A stretch of 12,448 bases of DNA from the NCBI GenBank assembly GCA_947564305.1, contig CANOBT010000154.1, forward strand, positions 1 to 12,448, given 5' to 3'. The DNA comes from an uncultured Lachnospiraceae bacterium. GTDB lineage: Bacteria > Bacillota_A > Clostridia > Lachnospirales > Lachnospiraceae. The notes beneath the pieces were generated by a model. The model had not been told where the DNA came from and searched no databases. It saw only the letters and a list, made by a program, of their open reading frames with translations. The position numbers and the translations under genes were made by a program. The first letter of the stretch is position 1. Every line of letters begins with the position of its first letter. Positions 1 to 6,869 of this stretch are shown here, in pieces.

Positions 1-363
1 GTGGCGGAAGATGGAGCGGAAATATGGGGCTCTCTGGCTGCAGCAATGACACCGCTCGCAGCATATTCCTTCCTGGTATTTAATCTTCTGTGTGCACCTT
101 GCTTTGCAGCAATGGGAGCAATCAAACGTGAGATGAATAATATCAAATGGTTCTGGTTTGCAATCGGATACCAGTGCTTACTGGCATATGTTGTTGCACT
201 TTGTGTATATCAGATTGGAATGCTTCTGACAGGTGGAGGATTTGGCGTATTCACAATCGTGGCATTTGTGTTAGCTGTTGGATTTATCTATCTTTTAGTA
301 CGGCCGTACAAAGAGAGCGCTTCTTTAAATATTGACATGAAAAGGCTTGTGAATGTAAAATAG
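1..363 (+). CDS. feoB: Ferrous iron transport protein B, C-terminal fragment
   Basis: This is the last 120 codons of FeoB, the inner-membrane GTP-dependent Fe(II) transporter. The gene is cut by the window edge: the GTG at base 1 is simply an in-frame internal codon, and the G-domain and most of the permease lie upstream. Visible are strongly hydrophobic segments at about residues 18-38, 50-75 and 80-99 of the fragment, corresponding to the last transmembrane helices. The conserved Gate-type stretch NLLCAPCFAAMGAIKREM contains the Cys pair expected in that part of FeoB. The protein ends in a short basic cytoplasmic tail (RPYKES...KRLVNVK). The next gene is the small FeoB-associated Cys-rich protein, 35 bases downstream, which supports the assignment and suggests one transcript. 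A stand-alone nucleoside-recognition permease of the same fold is the only realistic alternative. Confidence 0.93.
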   Translation: MAEDGAEIWGSLAAAMTPLAAYSFLVFNLLCAPCFAAMGAIKREMNNIKWFWFAIGYQCLLAYVVALCVYQIGMLLTGGGFGVFTIVAFVLAVGFIYLLVRPYKESASLNIDMKRLVNVK

Positions 364-398
364 GAATTGGATAAATTATATGGAAGGAAGGAACTGGC

Positions 399-539
399 AT
401 GGGAACTGTATTAGTAGGTACGGTATTGGTTGGTGTTGTAGCTCTCATCATCAGAAGTATGATTCGCGATAAAAAGAATGGAAAATCGATTCAGTGTGGA
501 GGCGATTGCAAGTATTGCGGAGGGCATTGCAGGCAGTGA
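399..539 (+). CDS. FeoB-associated Cys-rich membrane protein (46 aa)
   Basis: A 46-residue ORF starts at ATG 399, preceded by the purine-rich ribosome binding site GGAAGGAAGG at 382-391. Residues 2-19 form a single hydrophobic segment (MGTVLVGTVLVGVVALII). A basic stretch (RSMIRDKKNGK) follows, then a Cys cluster C33-x3-C37-x2-C40-x3-C44 at the very C-terminus. One N-terminal helix followed by a short four-Cys tail, immediately downstream of feoB, is the signature of the small FeoB-associated Cys-rich family (sometimes mis-named 'virus attachment p12'). The tail could bind Fe(II) or another soft metal, or act as a redox element at the cytoplasmic face of the transporter; this is inference, and no function has been shown for the family that I can cite with certainty. 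The gene is co-oriented with feoB and followed by a strong terminator, so it is the last gene of the feo transcript. Confidence 0.88.
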   Translation: MGTVLVGTVLVGVVALIIRSMIRDKKNGKSIQCGGDCKYCGGHCRQ

Positions 540-580
540 GAGAAATTAGGAAAATTTCTTGGAACATAACCGAAAGTATC

Positions 581-626
581 AAAAAGTCCTTATGGAGCAG
601 AACAAATGCTTCATAGGGACTTTTTT
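581..626 (+). terminator. Intrinsic terminator of the feo operon (bidirectional)
   Basis: A near-perfect 19-bp stem has the left arm AAAAAGTCCTTATGGAGCA at 581-599, a 7-nt loop at 600-606, and the right arm TGCTTCATAGGGACTTTTT at 607-625 with only two G-U pairs. It ends in a run of six T. Because the left arm begins with five A, the same hairpin also has a U-tract when read on the minus strand, so it can stop the convergent S1-domain gene as well. It lies 41 bases after the stop codon of the Cys-rich miniprotein. Confidence 0.92.
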
Positions 627-657
627 GCAAAAATTTATTTGCGAAATTAAATAAAGC

Positions 658-703
658 TAAAAAATATCGCAAGCCATGAGGTTTTAAAAACTCACAGCTT
701 GCG
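658..703 (-). terminator. Intrinsic terminator of the S1-domain protein gene
   Basis: Read on the minus strand, the stem is CGCAAGC-TG-TGAG (703 to 691) paired with CTCA-TG-GCTTGCG (680 to 668). That is 7 + 4 bp with a 2x2 internal mismatch and a loop of 10. It is followed by ATA and six U (664-659). It begins 22 bases after the stop codon of the minus-strand gene and is separate from the feo terminator at 581-626. Confidence 0.82.
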
Positions 704-724
704 GCAGTAATAAAGTTATTGGAA

Positions 725-1498
725 TTAAAGTTTCAGGTTTTTAAATAAATCTCCGAGATTGGTTCCGATACTCTCAGACTTCGGCAGCTCCACTTTTTCC
801 GGGACTTCTTCCTCCACCTGTTCTAAAGCCTTCATGCTCAGGCTGATCTTTCCATCTTTGATGCCGATGACTTTAACGGTTACCGCGTCTCCTACATTTA
901 AAACATCTGCCGGCAGTTTTACACGCTTCTGAGAAATCTGAGAAACATGTACCAGTCCGGAAAGGTTGTTTTCCATCTTTATGAACGCGCCATAGTTCTG
1001 CAGTGTCTCAACGACTCCCTCCATGACTGTTCCAACCTTCACATTTGCAATCTGATCCTGACGCTCTTTTTTCTCCTTTGCCCTCAAAATATCGCGGGCA
1101 GAAAGAACAAGACGGTTGTTGGCCTGGTCCACATCGATGACCTGAACTTCAACTTCCTTGAGCAGATAGGTTTCCAGATCATCCACATAGGACAGAGAAA
1201 GCTTGGACGCAGGGATAAATCCGCGAAGCCCTTCTACCATAGCGATGACACCGCCGTTTACAACGCCTTCTATCTTTACAGGGAGAACCGTTTTGTCTTC
1301 CATATACTGGCTTACCAGATTCCATGGATTGGCATCATCGAGATGATCTTCATAATCGGCCATGGTTTCACTCGGAGTTTCCTCCCCGGAAGGAGCTGGA
1401 TTTTCTGCGGTTGATTCTATCGCTGCTTCTTCATTGACGGATTCCGCCGTCTGTACATTTTCCGGGATCATTTCTTCGGTTTTTAATTCTTCATTCAT
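725..1498 (-). CDS. S1 RNA-binding domain protein (two S1 repeats, RpsA-like)
   Basis: A 257-residue soluble protein. Residues 1-56 are an acidic, Glu/Ser/Pro-rich and probably disordered leader. Residues ~68-136 form a first S1 OB-fold containing GGVIAMVEGLRGFIPASKLS, the pattern seen in inner repeats of ribosomal protein S1. Residues ~153-223 form a second, very canonical S1 repeat (GTVMEGVVETLQNYGAFI...GLVHVSQIS...GDAVTVKVIGIKDGKISLSMKAL). A short tail ends in LGDLFKNLKL. Full bacterial S1 has four to six repeats, so this is a short S1 homologue of the kind common in Firmicutes; it likely binds single-stranded RNA and may assist translation or mRNA stability, but the exact role is unknown. 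The start is ATG 1498-1496, with the ribosome binding site GAGGTG at 1509-1504, five bases away. It is convergent with the feo genes and divergent from the pyrophosphatase gene. Confidence 0.9.
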   Translation of the reverse strand: MNEELKTEEMIPENVQTAESVNEEAAIESTAENPAPSGEETPSETMADYEDHLDDANPWNLVSQYMEDKTVLPVKIEGVVNGGVIAMVEGLRGFIPASKLSLSYVDDLETYLLKEVEVQVIDVDQANNRLVLSARDILRAKEKKERQDQIANVKVGTVMEGVVETLQNYGAFIKMENNLSGLVHVSQISQKRVKLPADVLNVGDAVTVKVIGIKDGKISLSMKALEQVEEEVPEKVELPKSESIGTNLGDLFKNLKL

Positions 1499-1544
1499 TG
1501 TAGCACCTCAACATATTTTCTATATTTGTAATGTTTGTAAAGCA

Positions 1545-1574
1545 AGTATACCATATGTCTCACTAAAAAAACAA
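1545..1574 (-). promoter_or_regulatory. Extended -10 promoter for the S1-domain gene
   Basis: On the minus strand, TTGTTT (1574-1569) is followed by an 18-base spacer and TATACT (1550-1545). The base context TGG directly before the -10 gives the TGn extended -10 element. It lies about 46 bases upstream of the start codon. It is a motif match only; the transcription start has not been mapped. Confidence 0.55.
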
Positions 1575-1652
1575 CTAATCTTGTAAATTCAGGTGACGAA
1601 TTTGAAAAAAAGTGGTAAGCTGATTAGGAAAGCAGTATACAAATATCGAAAA

Positions 1653-1677
1653 GCGCAGCCGGCCTGCGCAGGAAAGG
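1653..1677 (+). promoter_or_regulatory. 5' leader hairpin abutting the pyrophosphatase ribosome binding site
   Basis: GCGCAG (1653-1658), the 5-nt loop CCGGC and CTGCGC (1664-1669) form a perfect GC-rich 6-bp stem. The purine-rich ribosome binding site AGGAAAGG (1670-1677) starts on the very next base. There is no U-tract, so it is not a terminator. The position suggests an effect on ribosome access or mRNA stability. The stem is read directly from the sequence; any role is inference. Confidence 0.5.
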
Positions 1678-1681
1678 CTTG

Positions 1682-3346
1682 GTGAAAAAGATGGAACGAG
1701 GCGTAATCAACAACAAAATTTATGTGGTGGGTCATAAGAATCCGGATACGGATTCTATTTGTTCAGCTATCGCATATGCTGAACTTCGTACACAGCTTAC
1801 CGGAGAGCGGCATAATCCGAGAAGGGCAGGACAGTTAAATGAAGAGACACAGTATGTGCTGGATTATTTCAATGTGAAAGCTCCGGCGCTGCTGACAGAC
1901 TTGCGAGTACAGGTAAAAGACGTTGTACTGCGGGAAGTGGAAGGGGTGAATGGCTCCTTGTCTATTAAGACGGCATGGGCAAAAATGAAGGAGCAGAATC
2001 TGAAAACCCTTCCTGTCACCAGGGATGGAAAACTGGAAGGTGTAATCACCATCGGGGATATTGCGACTTCCTATATGGATGTGTATGAAAGCGATGTCCT
2101 TGCCAAAGCGCGGACACAGTACCGCAACATTGCAACGACTGTAGATGGTGAAATTATCATCGGAAATCCCCACAGCTATATGTCGAATGGGAAAGTCGAG
2201 ATTGTGGCCTCCAGCCGGAAGCTGATGGCAGATTTTATAGAGCCGGAGGATCTGGTCATTGTTGGAAACCGCAAGGAAGTGCAGCAGATGGCTGTGGATC
2301 TGAGCGTCAGCTGCATGATTGTCAGTGCAGGTGCGGAGATTGACGAGGGAATCGTGGAGCAGGCGAGGGAGAAAGAAATCGTCATCATCGCTACAAAACA
2401 TGACCCGTTTACGGTGGCAAGGTTGATCAACCAGAGTATCCCAATCCGACATTTTATGAGTGATAAAAAAGGACTGATTTCATTTCGGATGCGGGACTAT
2501 GTAGATGACGTGAAGGAAATCATGATGAAGAAACGCTACAGGGATTTTCCGGTGTTAGATAATAAGGGGAATTTCCTGGGATTCATTTCCAGAAGACGGT
2601 TGCTGAACTGCAGGAAAAAGCAGGTGATTCTCGTGGACCACAATGAGAAGAGCCAGGCAGTCAATGGAATCGAGCAGGCGGAAGTGCTGGAGATTATTGA
2701 CCACCACAGGCTTAGCAGCATTGAAACCATGGGACCGGTCTATTTCCGGAACCAGCCGGTGGGATGTACGGCAACGATTGTATACCAGATGTATCAGGAA
2801 AATGGGGTAGAAGTGAATCCGACCATTGCCGGTCTTTTGTGTTCAGCCATTATCTCTGATACGTTAATGTTCCGCTCTCCGACTTGCACACCGTTGGATG
2901 AGCAGTCTGCGCGGAGGTTAGCAGAGGTTGCCAAGGTTGATGTGGAAATGCTGGCTCAGGCTATGTTCCGGGCAGGAAGCAACCTGAAGGGCAAGAGTGC
3001 CGAAGAAATCTGTTTCCTTGACTTTAAGCAGTTTACAGTCAATGATATGGTCTTTGGAGTGGGGCAGGTGAACTCTATGAGTGCCGAGGAGTTAAAGGAT
3101 ATTAAAGAAAAGATAGAGTCACATTTGGAAAAGGCGAGGAATGCGCATAAGTTGAACATGATATTCTTCATGCTCACCAATATTTTGACAGAATCTTCGG
3201 AGATGCTGTGTGCAGGCCCGGAAGCAAGAGAGAAGCTGATCAATGCCTTTGATCTGCGCACCGAAATGGAGGAACTGCATTTAAAAGGCGTTGTATCCCG
3301 CAAGAAGCAGTTGGTGCCGCCATTGGTGGAGGCATTACAGCAATAG
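1682..3346 (+). CDS. ppaC: CBS/DRTGG-containing manganese-dependent inorganic pyrophosphatase (family II)
   Basis: Hydrolyses PPi to two phosphates in the cytoplasm, pulling biosynthetic reactions forward. The DHH domain is split by a regulatory insert. GHKNPDTDS (residues 17-25) supplies the first metal ligands, and DHN (319-321) and DHH (340-342) the rest. The C-terminal DHHA2 domain (~430-548) carries the substrate-binding SRKKQ at 539-543. Between them lie a CBS half (~73-131), a DRTGG domain (~140-245) and a second CBS half (~252-310). Classic family II enzymes are about 310 residues; the CBS-DRTGG form is about 550, matching 554 here. In characterised family members the insert binds AMP/ADP (inhibitory) and diadenosine polyphosphates (activating). 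GTG 1682 is chosen because AGGA at 1670-1673 sits eight bases upstream; TTG 1679 and ATG 1691 are alternatives. No clear promoter is seen in the divergent spacer. Confidence 0.93.
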   Translation: MKKMERGVINNKIYVVGHKNPDTDSICSAIAYAELRTQLTGERHNPRRAGQLNEETQYVLDYFNVKAPALLTDLRVQVKDVVLREVEGVNGSLSIKTAWAKMKEQNLKTLPVTRDGKLEGVITIGDIATSYMDVYESDVLAKARTQYRNIATTVDGEIIIGNPHSYMSNGKVEIVASSRKLMADFIEPEDLVIVGNRKEVQQMAVDLSVSCMIVSAGAEIDEGIVEQAREKEIVIIATKHDPFTVARLINQSIPIRHFMSDKKGLISFRMRDYVDDVKEIMMKKRYRDFPVLDNKGNFLGFISRRRLLNCRKKQVILVDHNEKSQAVNGIEQAEVLEIIDHHRLSSIETMGPVYFRNQPVGCTATIVYQMYQENGVEVNPTIAGLLCSAIISDTLMFRSPTCTPLDEQSARRLAEVAKVDVEMLAQAMFRAGSNLKGKSAEEICFLDFKQFTVNDMVFGVGQVNSMSAEELKDIKEKIESHLEKARNAHKLNMIFFMLTNILTESSEMLCAGPEAREKLINAFDLRTEMEELHLKGVVSRKKQLVPPLVEALQQ

Positions 3347-3387
3347 GAGCACAGGCGGAGTTGTAAGTTTGATAGGCGGCAACATTA

Positions 3388-3442
3388 TTGCATATTTTTG
3401 CACGGAATTTTTATAGATTTCCTGATAGGGTTCCTCTATAAT
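3388..3442 (+). promoter_or_regulatory. Candidate promoter region of the galKT operon
   Basis: Two overlapping possibilities are visible. TTGCAT (3388-3393) with an 18-base spacer and TATAGA (3412-3417) is a reasonable sigma-A match. A perfect TATAAT at 3437-3442 has no good -35 at the right distance (TAGATT at 3414-3419). The left end of the first -35 overlaps the small palindrome GCAA-N5-TTGC (3379-3391), a possible operator half-site arrangement. No clear catabolite-repression (cre) palindrome was found. Confidence 0.38.
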
Positions 3443-3510
3443 AAAAAAAGTTGGACAGACTGCTTTTGCCTGGGCCATAACCAATTCAGAAAGTGAGGAT
3501 TTGGATCGTC

Positions 3511-4686
3511 ATGAAAGAAAAATTATTAAAAAAATTTGCAGAACTTTTCGGAAATTCAGAAGGTGCCGGTTTCTTCTTTTCACCGGGACGTGTGAATCTA
3601 ATCGGGGAACACACAGATTATAATGGGGGTCATGTATTTCCATGTGCATTGACAATCGGTACATATGGTGCAGCCAGGAAACGGTCAGACCGCATGCTGC
3701 ATTTTTATTCTATGAATCTGGATCATTTTGGAGTTGTAGAAGTCTCTTTGGATGAGATGGTAAATAAAGATGCCTATGGATGGGCAAATTATCCTCTCGG
3801 TGTGGTGTGGGCTTTTGCAGAAAAAGGACATTCTTTGGATGTTGGATTTGATATGGTGATTTGGGGAAATATTCCCAATGGAAGCGGACTTTCTTCCTCC
3901 GCATCTCTGGAGGTGCTGACCGGTGTGGTTTTGTGTGATCTGTATGGAATACAGGATGTGAGCATGACGGATATCGCTCTATATGGACAGTATTCGGAAA
4001 ATAATTTTAATGGCTGTAATTGTGGAATCATGGATCAGTTCGCGGTAGCTATGGGGAAGAAAGACCATGCAATTTTCCTGGATACCAGTACACTGAAATA
4101 TGAATATGCACCTGTTAAATTGAAGGATGCGAAGATTGTAATCACAAACAGCAAGGTAAAACACAGCCTGGTGGACTCTGCATACAATGACCGCCGCCAG
4201 GAGTGTACGGATGCACTTGCTGCATTGAAGACGGTTGTGGATATTGAGTCGCTGGGCGACCTGACGGTGGAGGAATTTGAAAAACACAAACATGTACTGA
4301 CCAATCCGATTCTCGAAAAACGTGCAAAACATGCTGTGGCAGAGAATCAGCGTACAATAGATGCAGTTGCCGCATTGGAAAAGAATGATATTATCCGGTT
4401 TGGGGAATTAATGAATCAGTCTCACGTCTCTCTTAGGGATGATTATGAAGTGTCTTGTAAGGAGATTGATGTATTAACAGAGCTTGCATGGAAGACGCCG
4501 GGTGTGATCGGTTCCCGTATCACCGGAGGCGGCTTTGGCGGATGTACCGTCAGCATTGTAAAGAATGATGCAGTGGAGAGCTTTATTGAGACGATTGGCT
4601 CTGCTTACAAAGAAAAAGTAGGTCACGAAGCAGAATTTTATACCGTCGATATCGGAGACGGCGCACGGAAGATGGATGAAGAATAG
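3511..4686 (+). CDS. galK: Galactokinase
   Basis: Phosphorylates alpha-D-galactose with ATP to galactose-1-phosphate, the first committed Leloir step, in the cytoplasm. The 391-residue GHMP kinase has all three family motifs. The galactokinase signature GRVNLIGEHTDYN (26-38) includes R27, E33, H34 and D36 near the sugar. The phosphate-binding loop PNGSGLSSSAS spans 122-132. The C-terminal glycine motif TGGGFGGC lies at 338-345. The catalytic base is D175 in GIMDQF. Length is normal for the family (about 390). An in-frame GTG exists at 3493, but it lies on the ribosome binding site itself; ATG 3511 is preceded by GAGGA at 3495-3499, 11 bases away, and gives the usual galactokinase N-terminus. 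galT follows after 20 bases, so the two form an operon. Confidence 0.96.
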   Translation: MKEKLLKKFAELFGNSEGAGFFFSPGRVNLIGEHTDYNGGHVFPCALTIGTYGAARKRSDRMLHFYSMNLDHFGVVEVSLDEMVNKDAYGWANYPLGVVWAFAEKGHSLDVGFDMVIWGNIPNGSGLSSSASLEVLTGVVLCDLYGIQDVSMTDIALYGQYSENNFNGCNCGIMDQFAVAMGKKDHAIFLDTSTLKYEYAPVKLKDAKIVITNSKVKHSLVDSAYNDRRQECTDALAALKTVVDIESLGDLTVEEFEKHKHVLTNPILEKRAKHAVAENQRTIDAVAALEKNDIIRFGELMNQSHVSLRDDYEVSCKEIDVLTELAWKTPGVIGSRITGGGFGGCTVSIVKNDAVESFIETIGSAYKEKVGHEAEFYTVDIGDGARKMDEE

Positions 4687-4706
4687 CAGAATGGAGATTG
4701 GACATT

Positions 4707-6200
4707 ATGAAATTATATGAGAATATCAAAAAATTAGTTCAATATGGGATTGATACCGGATTGACTCCGGAGTGTGAACGTGTCTACACAACAAATCTTC
4801 TTCTGGATTTGTTTCAGGAGCCGGATTATGAGGAAAGTGACTGTGCTGTTTCAGAGATTGTTCTGGAGGATGTGCTGGGAGAACTGCTTGATGAGGCATG
4901 CAGCCGTGGGATTATAGAGGATAGTATTGTGTATCGAGATCTGTTCGATACCAAGATCATGAACTGTTTGATGCCGCGTCCTGCACAGGTACAAAAGAAA
5001 TTCTGGGAAGACTATGCAGTTTCCCCGGAGCAGGCAACGGAGCAGTATTACAAGTTCAGTCAGGACAGTGATTATATCCGTCGTTACCGTATCAAAAAGG
5101 ATAGAAAATGGACAGTGGACACAGATTATGGAACCTTAGATATTACTATCAACCTATCCAAACCTGAAAAAGACCCGAAAGCGATCGCAGCAGCCAGGAA
5201 CGCAAAAAATTCTGCATATCCCAAGTGTCAGCTCTGTATGGAGAATGAAGGATATGCAGGCCGCACCAACCATCCGGCAAGGGAAAACCATCGGATCATT
5301 CCGATTACAATCAATGAGTCCGCATGGGGATTCCAGTATTCTCCTTATGTATATTATAATGAGCATTGTATCGTATTTAACGGTCAGCATATCCCGATGA
5401 AGATTGACCGTGCCGCATTTACGAAGCTGTTTGATTTTGTGAAGCAATTCCCACACTATTTCCTTGGCTCCAATGCGGACCTTCCGATTGTGGGCGGCTC
5501 TATTTTAAGCCATGACCATTTCCAGGGTGGTCATTACACCTTTGCTATGGCAAAGGCTCCGATTGTAGAGAATTTTACTGTAAAAGGCTATGAGGATGTC
5601 ACCGCGGGAATTGTAAAGTGGCCGCTTTCCGTTATCCGTCTGCAATGTGCGGATGAGACCAGGATTATAGACCTTGCAGATCATATTCTGGGGGCATGGA
5701 GAGGGTATACGGATGAGGATGCATTTATTTTTGCAGAGACAGAAGGACAGCCTCATAATACGATTACTCCGATTGCGCGCAAACGCGGGGACCTGTATGA
5801 GTTGGATTTGACTCTGCGCAACAACATTACAACAGAGGAGCATCCTCTTGGTGTGTACCATCCACATGCAAATCTGCATCACATCAAGAAGGAAAATATC
5901 GGACTGATAGAGGTGATGGGACTTGCAGTGCTTCCGGCGCGTCTAAAGGGCGAGATGGAACTTTTGAAGGAATATATATTAGAAGGAAAGGACATCCGTT
6001 CCAATGACAGTATTGAAAAACATGCGGACTGGGTAGAGGAATTCCTTCCTTCATATCAGAATGTCAATAGTGAAAATATAGAAGAAATCCTGCAGCAGGA
6101 GGTTGGAAAGGTGTTCTGCCAGGTGTTGGAAGACGCAGGTGTATACAAATGCACTCCTCAGGGCATGGAGGCATTCCATCGGTTTATTGATGCACTGTAA
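4707..6200 (+). CDS. galT: UDP-glucose--hexose-1-phosphate uridylyltransferase, class II
   Basis: Transfers UMP from UDP-glucose to galactose-1-phosphate, giving UDP-galactose and glucose-1-phosphate. At 497 residues this is the longer Firmicute (class II) form rather than the roughly 350-residue E. coli type. Recognisable elements are a CxxC pair (C174, C177 in YPKCQLCMENEG), the HPARENHRIIPI segment shortly after it, and the active-site region GGSILSHDHFQGGH with H269, H271 and H276. In this class the Gln-containing SHDHFQ motif occupies the place of the usual HPHxQ nucleophile motif. A conserved C-terminal stretch YHPHANLHHIKKENIGLIEV follows. ATG 4707 has GGAG at 4693-4696; the upstream in-frame TTG 4698 sits on that site and is not favoured. 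It is the second gene of the operon, 20 bases after galK, and closed by the terminator at 6265. No galE follows. Confidence 0.96.
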   Translation: MKLYENIKKLVQYGIDTGLTPECERVYTTNLLLDLFQEPDYEESDCAVSEIVLEDVLGELLDEACSRGIIEDSIVYRDLFDTKIMNCLMPRPAQVQKKFWEDYAVSPEQATEQYYKFSQDSDYIRRYRIKKDRKWTVDTDYGTLDITINLSKPEKDPKAIAAARNAKNSAYPKCQLCMENEGYAGRTNHPARENHRIIPITINESAWGFQYSPYVYYNEHCIVFNGQHIPMKIDRAAFTKLFDFVKQFPHYFLGSNADLPIVGGSILSHDHFQGGHYTFAMAKAPIVENFTVKGYEDVTAGIVKWPLSVIRLQCADETRIIDLADHILGAWRGYTDEDAFIFAETEGQPHNTITPIARKRGDLYELDLTLRNNITTEEHPLGVYHPHANLHHIKKENIGLIEVMGLAVLPARLKGEMELLKEYILEGKDIRSNDSIEKHADWVEEFLPSYQNVNSENIEEILQQEVGKVFCQVLEDAGVYKCTPQGMEAFHRFIDAL

Positions 6201-6264
6201 ATTTTTTACGATTTTGGAATTGTTTTGTATAAGTTATATAAGATTTTGAGCATATAATTTACAT

Positions 6265-6292
6265 AAAAAGGAGCTGCTGAGGCTCCTTTTTT
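6265..6292 (+). terminator. Intrinsic terminator of the galKT operon
   Basis: AAAAAGGAGC (6265-6274) pairs perfectly with GCTCCTTTTT (6282-6291) around a 7-nt loop and ends in a run of six T. It begins 64 bases after the galT stop codon. The flanking A-tract makes it weakly bidirectional. Confidence 0.9.
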
Positions 6293-6503
6293 GAATACCA
6301 TGAGTATGCAGAAGAAGTTGCCGGTGGCAGGTTCTTTGCATGTAAAAAAGTAAAGATAATTAACTGATGTTTGTGTATTTTTACAACAACTATATTTTGC
6401 TTCGATTTGTTTTCTGACATTTTCAACAAAGAAAACGTGTCGAAGCATAACATATGCAGTTAAATGGTGCATTTCATGGATGACAGGTTTGAAAGGAGGG
6501 ATT
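6293..6503. other. Structured gene-free spacer with two imperfect inverted repeats
   Basis: Within the 303-base gap between galT and the next gene, no convincing coding sequence was found. After the galT terminator come two large potential stem-loops. (a) 6306-6341: ATGCA-(g)-AAGAA pairs with TTCTT-TGCAT, with an inner TGCC/GGCA stem closing a 3-nt loop. (b) 6391-6454: TGCTTCGA (6398-6405) and GTTTTC (6409-6414) pair with GAAAAC (6431-6436) and TCGAAGCA (6440-6447), separated by a 3x3 internal loop. Fragmentary pairing continues outward. TTAACTG (6360-6366) and CAGTTAA (6457-6463) form a further outer pair enclosing (b). Neither has a long U-tract. No convincing promoter was found; TTCTTT-N17-GATAAT (6332-6360) is weak. 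Confidence 0.5.
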
Positions 6504-6869
6504 ATGGCGTTCACAATGAAATGTAACAGTTTGGAAAAAGAGCAGTTGATACCGCTGCGGGATGCATTGAATAATCTAATACGTTTCCTGCAAAAATGGA
6601 AAGACAGCAGCATACCATATTTTTTTCGTTATCTGCAGTATATGAAGGACAATATTGAAATCTGCATATATACTCAGGACGATTGGGGGGATGGGCTGGT
6701 GTATCTGGAAGACATCCTGCAGCAGAACTGGAATGACGCGAATGATGATTTTTGGGGAATCCACTCCTGTGAGTTGTTCGGGGAAGGCCAGAGAGAACTG
6801 TTTCTGCAGTATCTGGGATTGTTGGAGGAGGTGGAACAATACTTTATTTTTGAAATCGAGCAGCTATAA
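6504..6869 (+). CDS. Hypothetical small acidic protein (121 aa)
   Basis: I do not recognise this protein. The start ATG 6504 follows the very strong ribosome binding site AAGGAGGG at 6494-6500, which is the main evidence that it is translated; ATG 6516 is a less well-placed alternative. The product is soluble, with no signal peptide or membrane helix. It has a Lys/Arg-containing first third (SLEKEQLIPLRDALNNLIRF) and an acidic remainder rich in Asp/Glu and aromatic residues, with four Trp (KWKD, DDWGDG, QNWND, DFWGIH). It ends in a probable amphipathic helix (QYLGLLEEVEQYFIFEIEQL). It sits alone between the galKT terminator and the glnS promoter, preceded by the inverted-repeat spacer. No catalytic motif is visible. 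Confidence 0.75.
   Translation: MAFTMKCNSLEKEQLIPLRDALNNLIRFLQKWKDSSIPYFFRYLQYMKDNIEICIYTQDDWGDGLVYLEDILQQNWNDANDDFWGIHSCELFGEGQRELFLQYLGLLEEVEQYFIFEIEQL

Noticed and set aside
1835..2452. Long open frame (205 codons) on the minus strand inside the pyrophosphatase gene
   Set aside because: It lies wholly antisense to a gene with clear catalytic motifs, has no ribosome binding site, and its Cys/His-rich composition is typical of a shadow frame.
5505..5882. Open frame of 125 codons antisense to galT
   Set aside because: It is fully contained in galT, has low-complexity shadow-like composition and no initiation signal.
6300..6353. 17-codon ORF starting at ATG 6300
   Set aside because: There is no ribosome binding site, it directly follows a terminator, and it overlaps the stem-loop; chance is sufficient.
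6206..6613. Open frame of 135 codons on the minus strand across the galT-downstream spacer
   Set aside because: It runs through the galKT terminator and both inverted repeats, overlaps the start of the 121-aa gene, and lacks a ribosome binding site. Its composition (Phe/Cys/Lys/Asn-rich) reflects AT-rich noncoding DNA.
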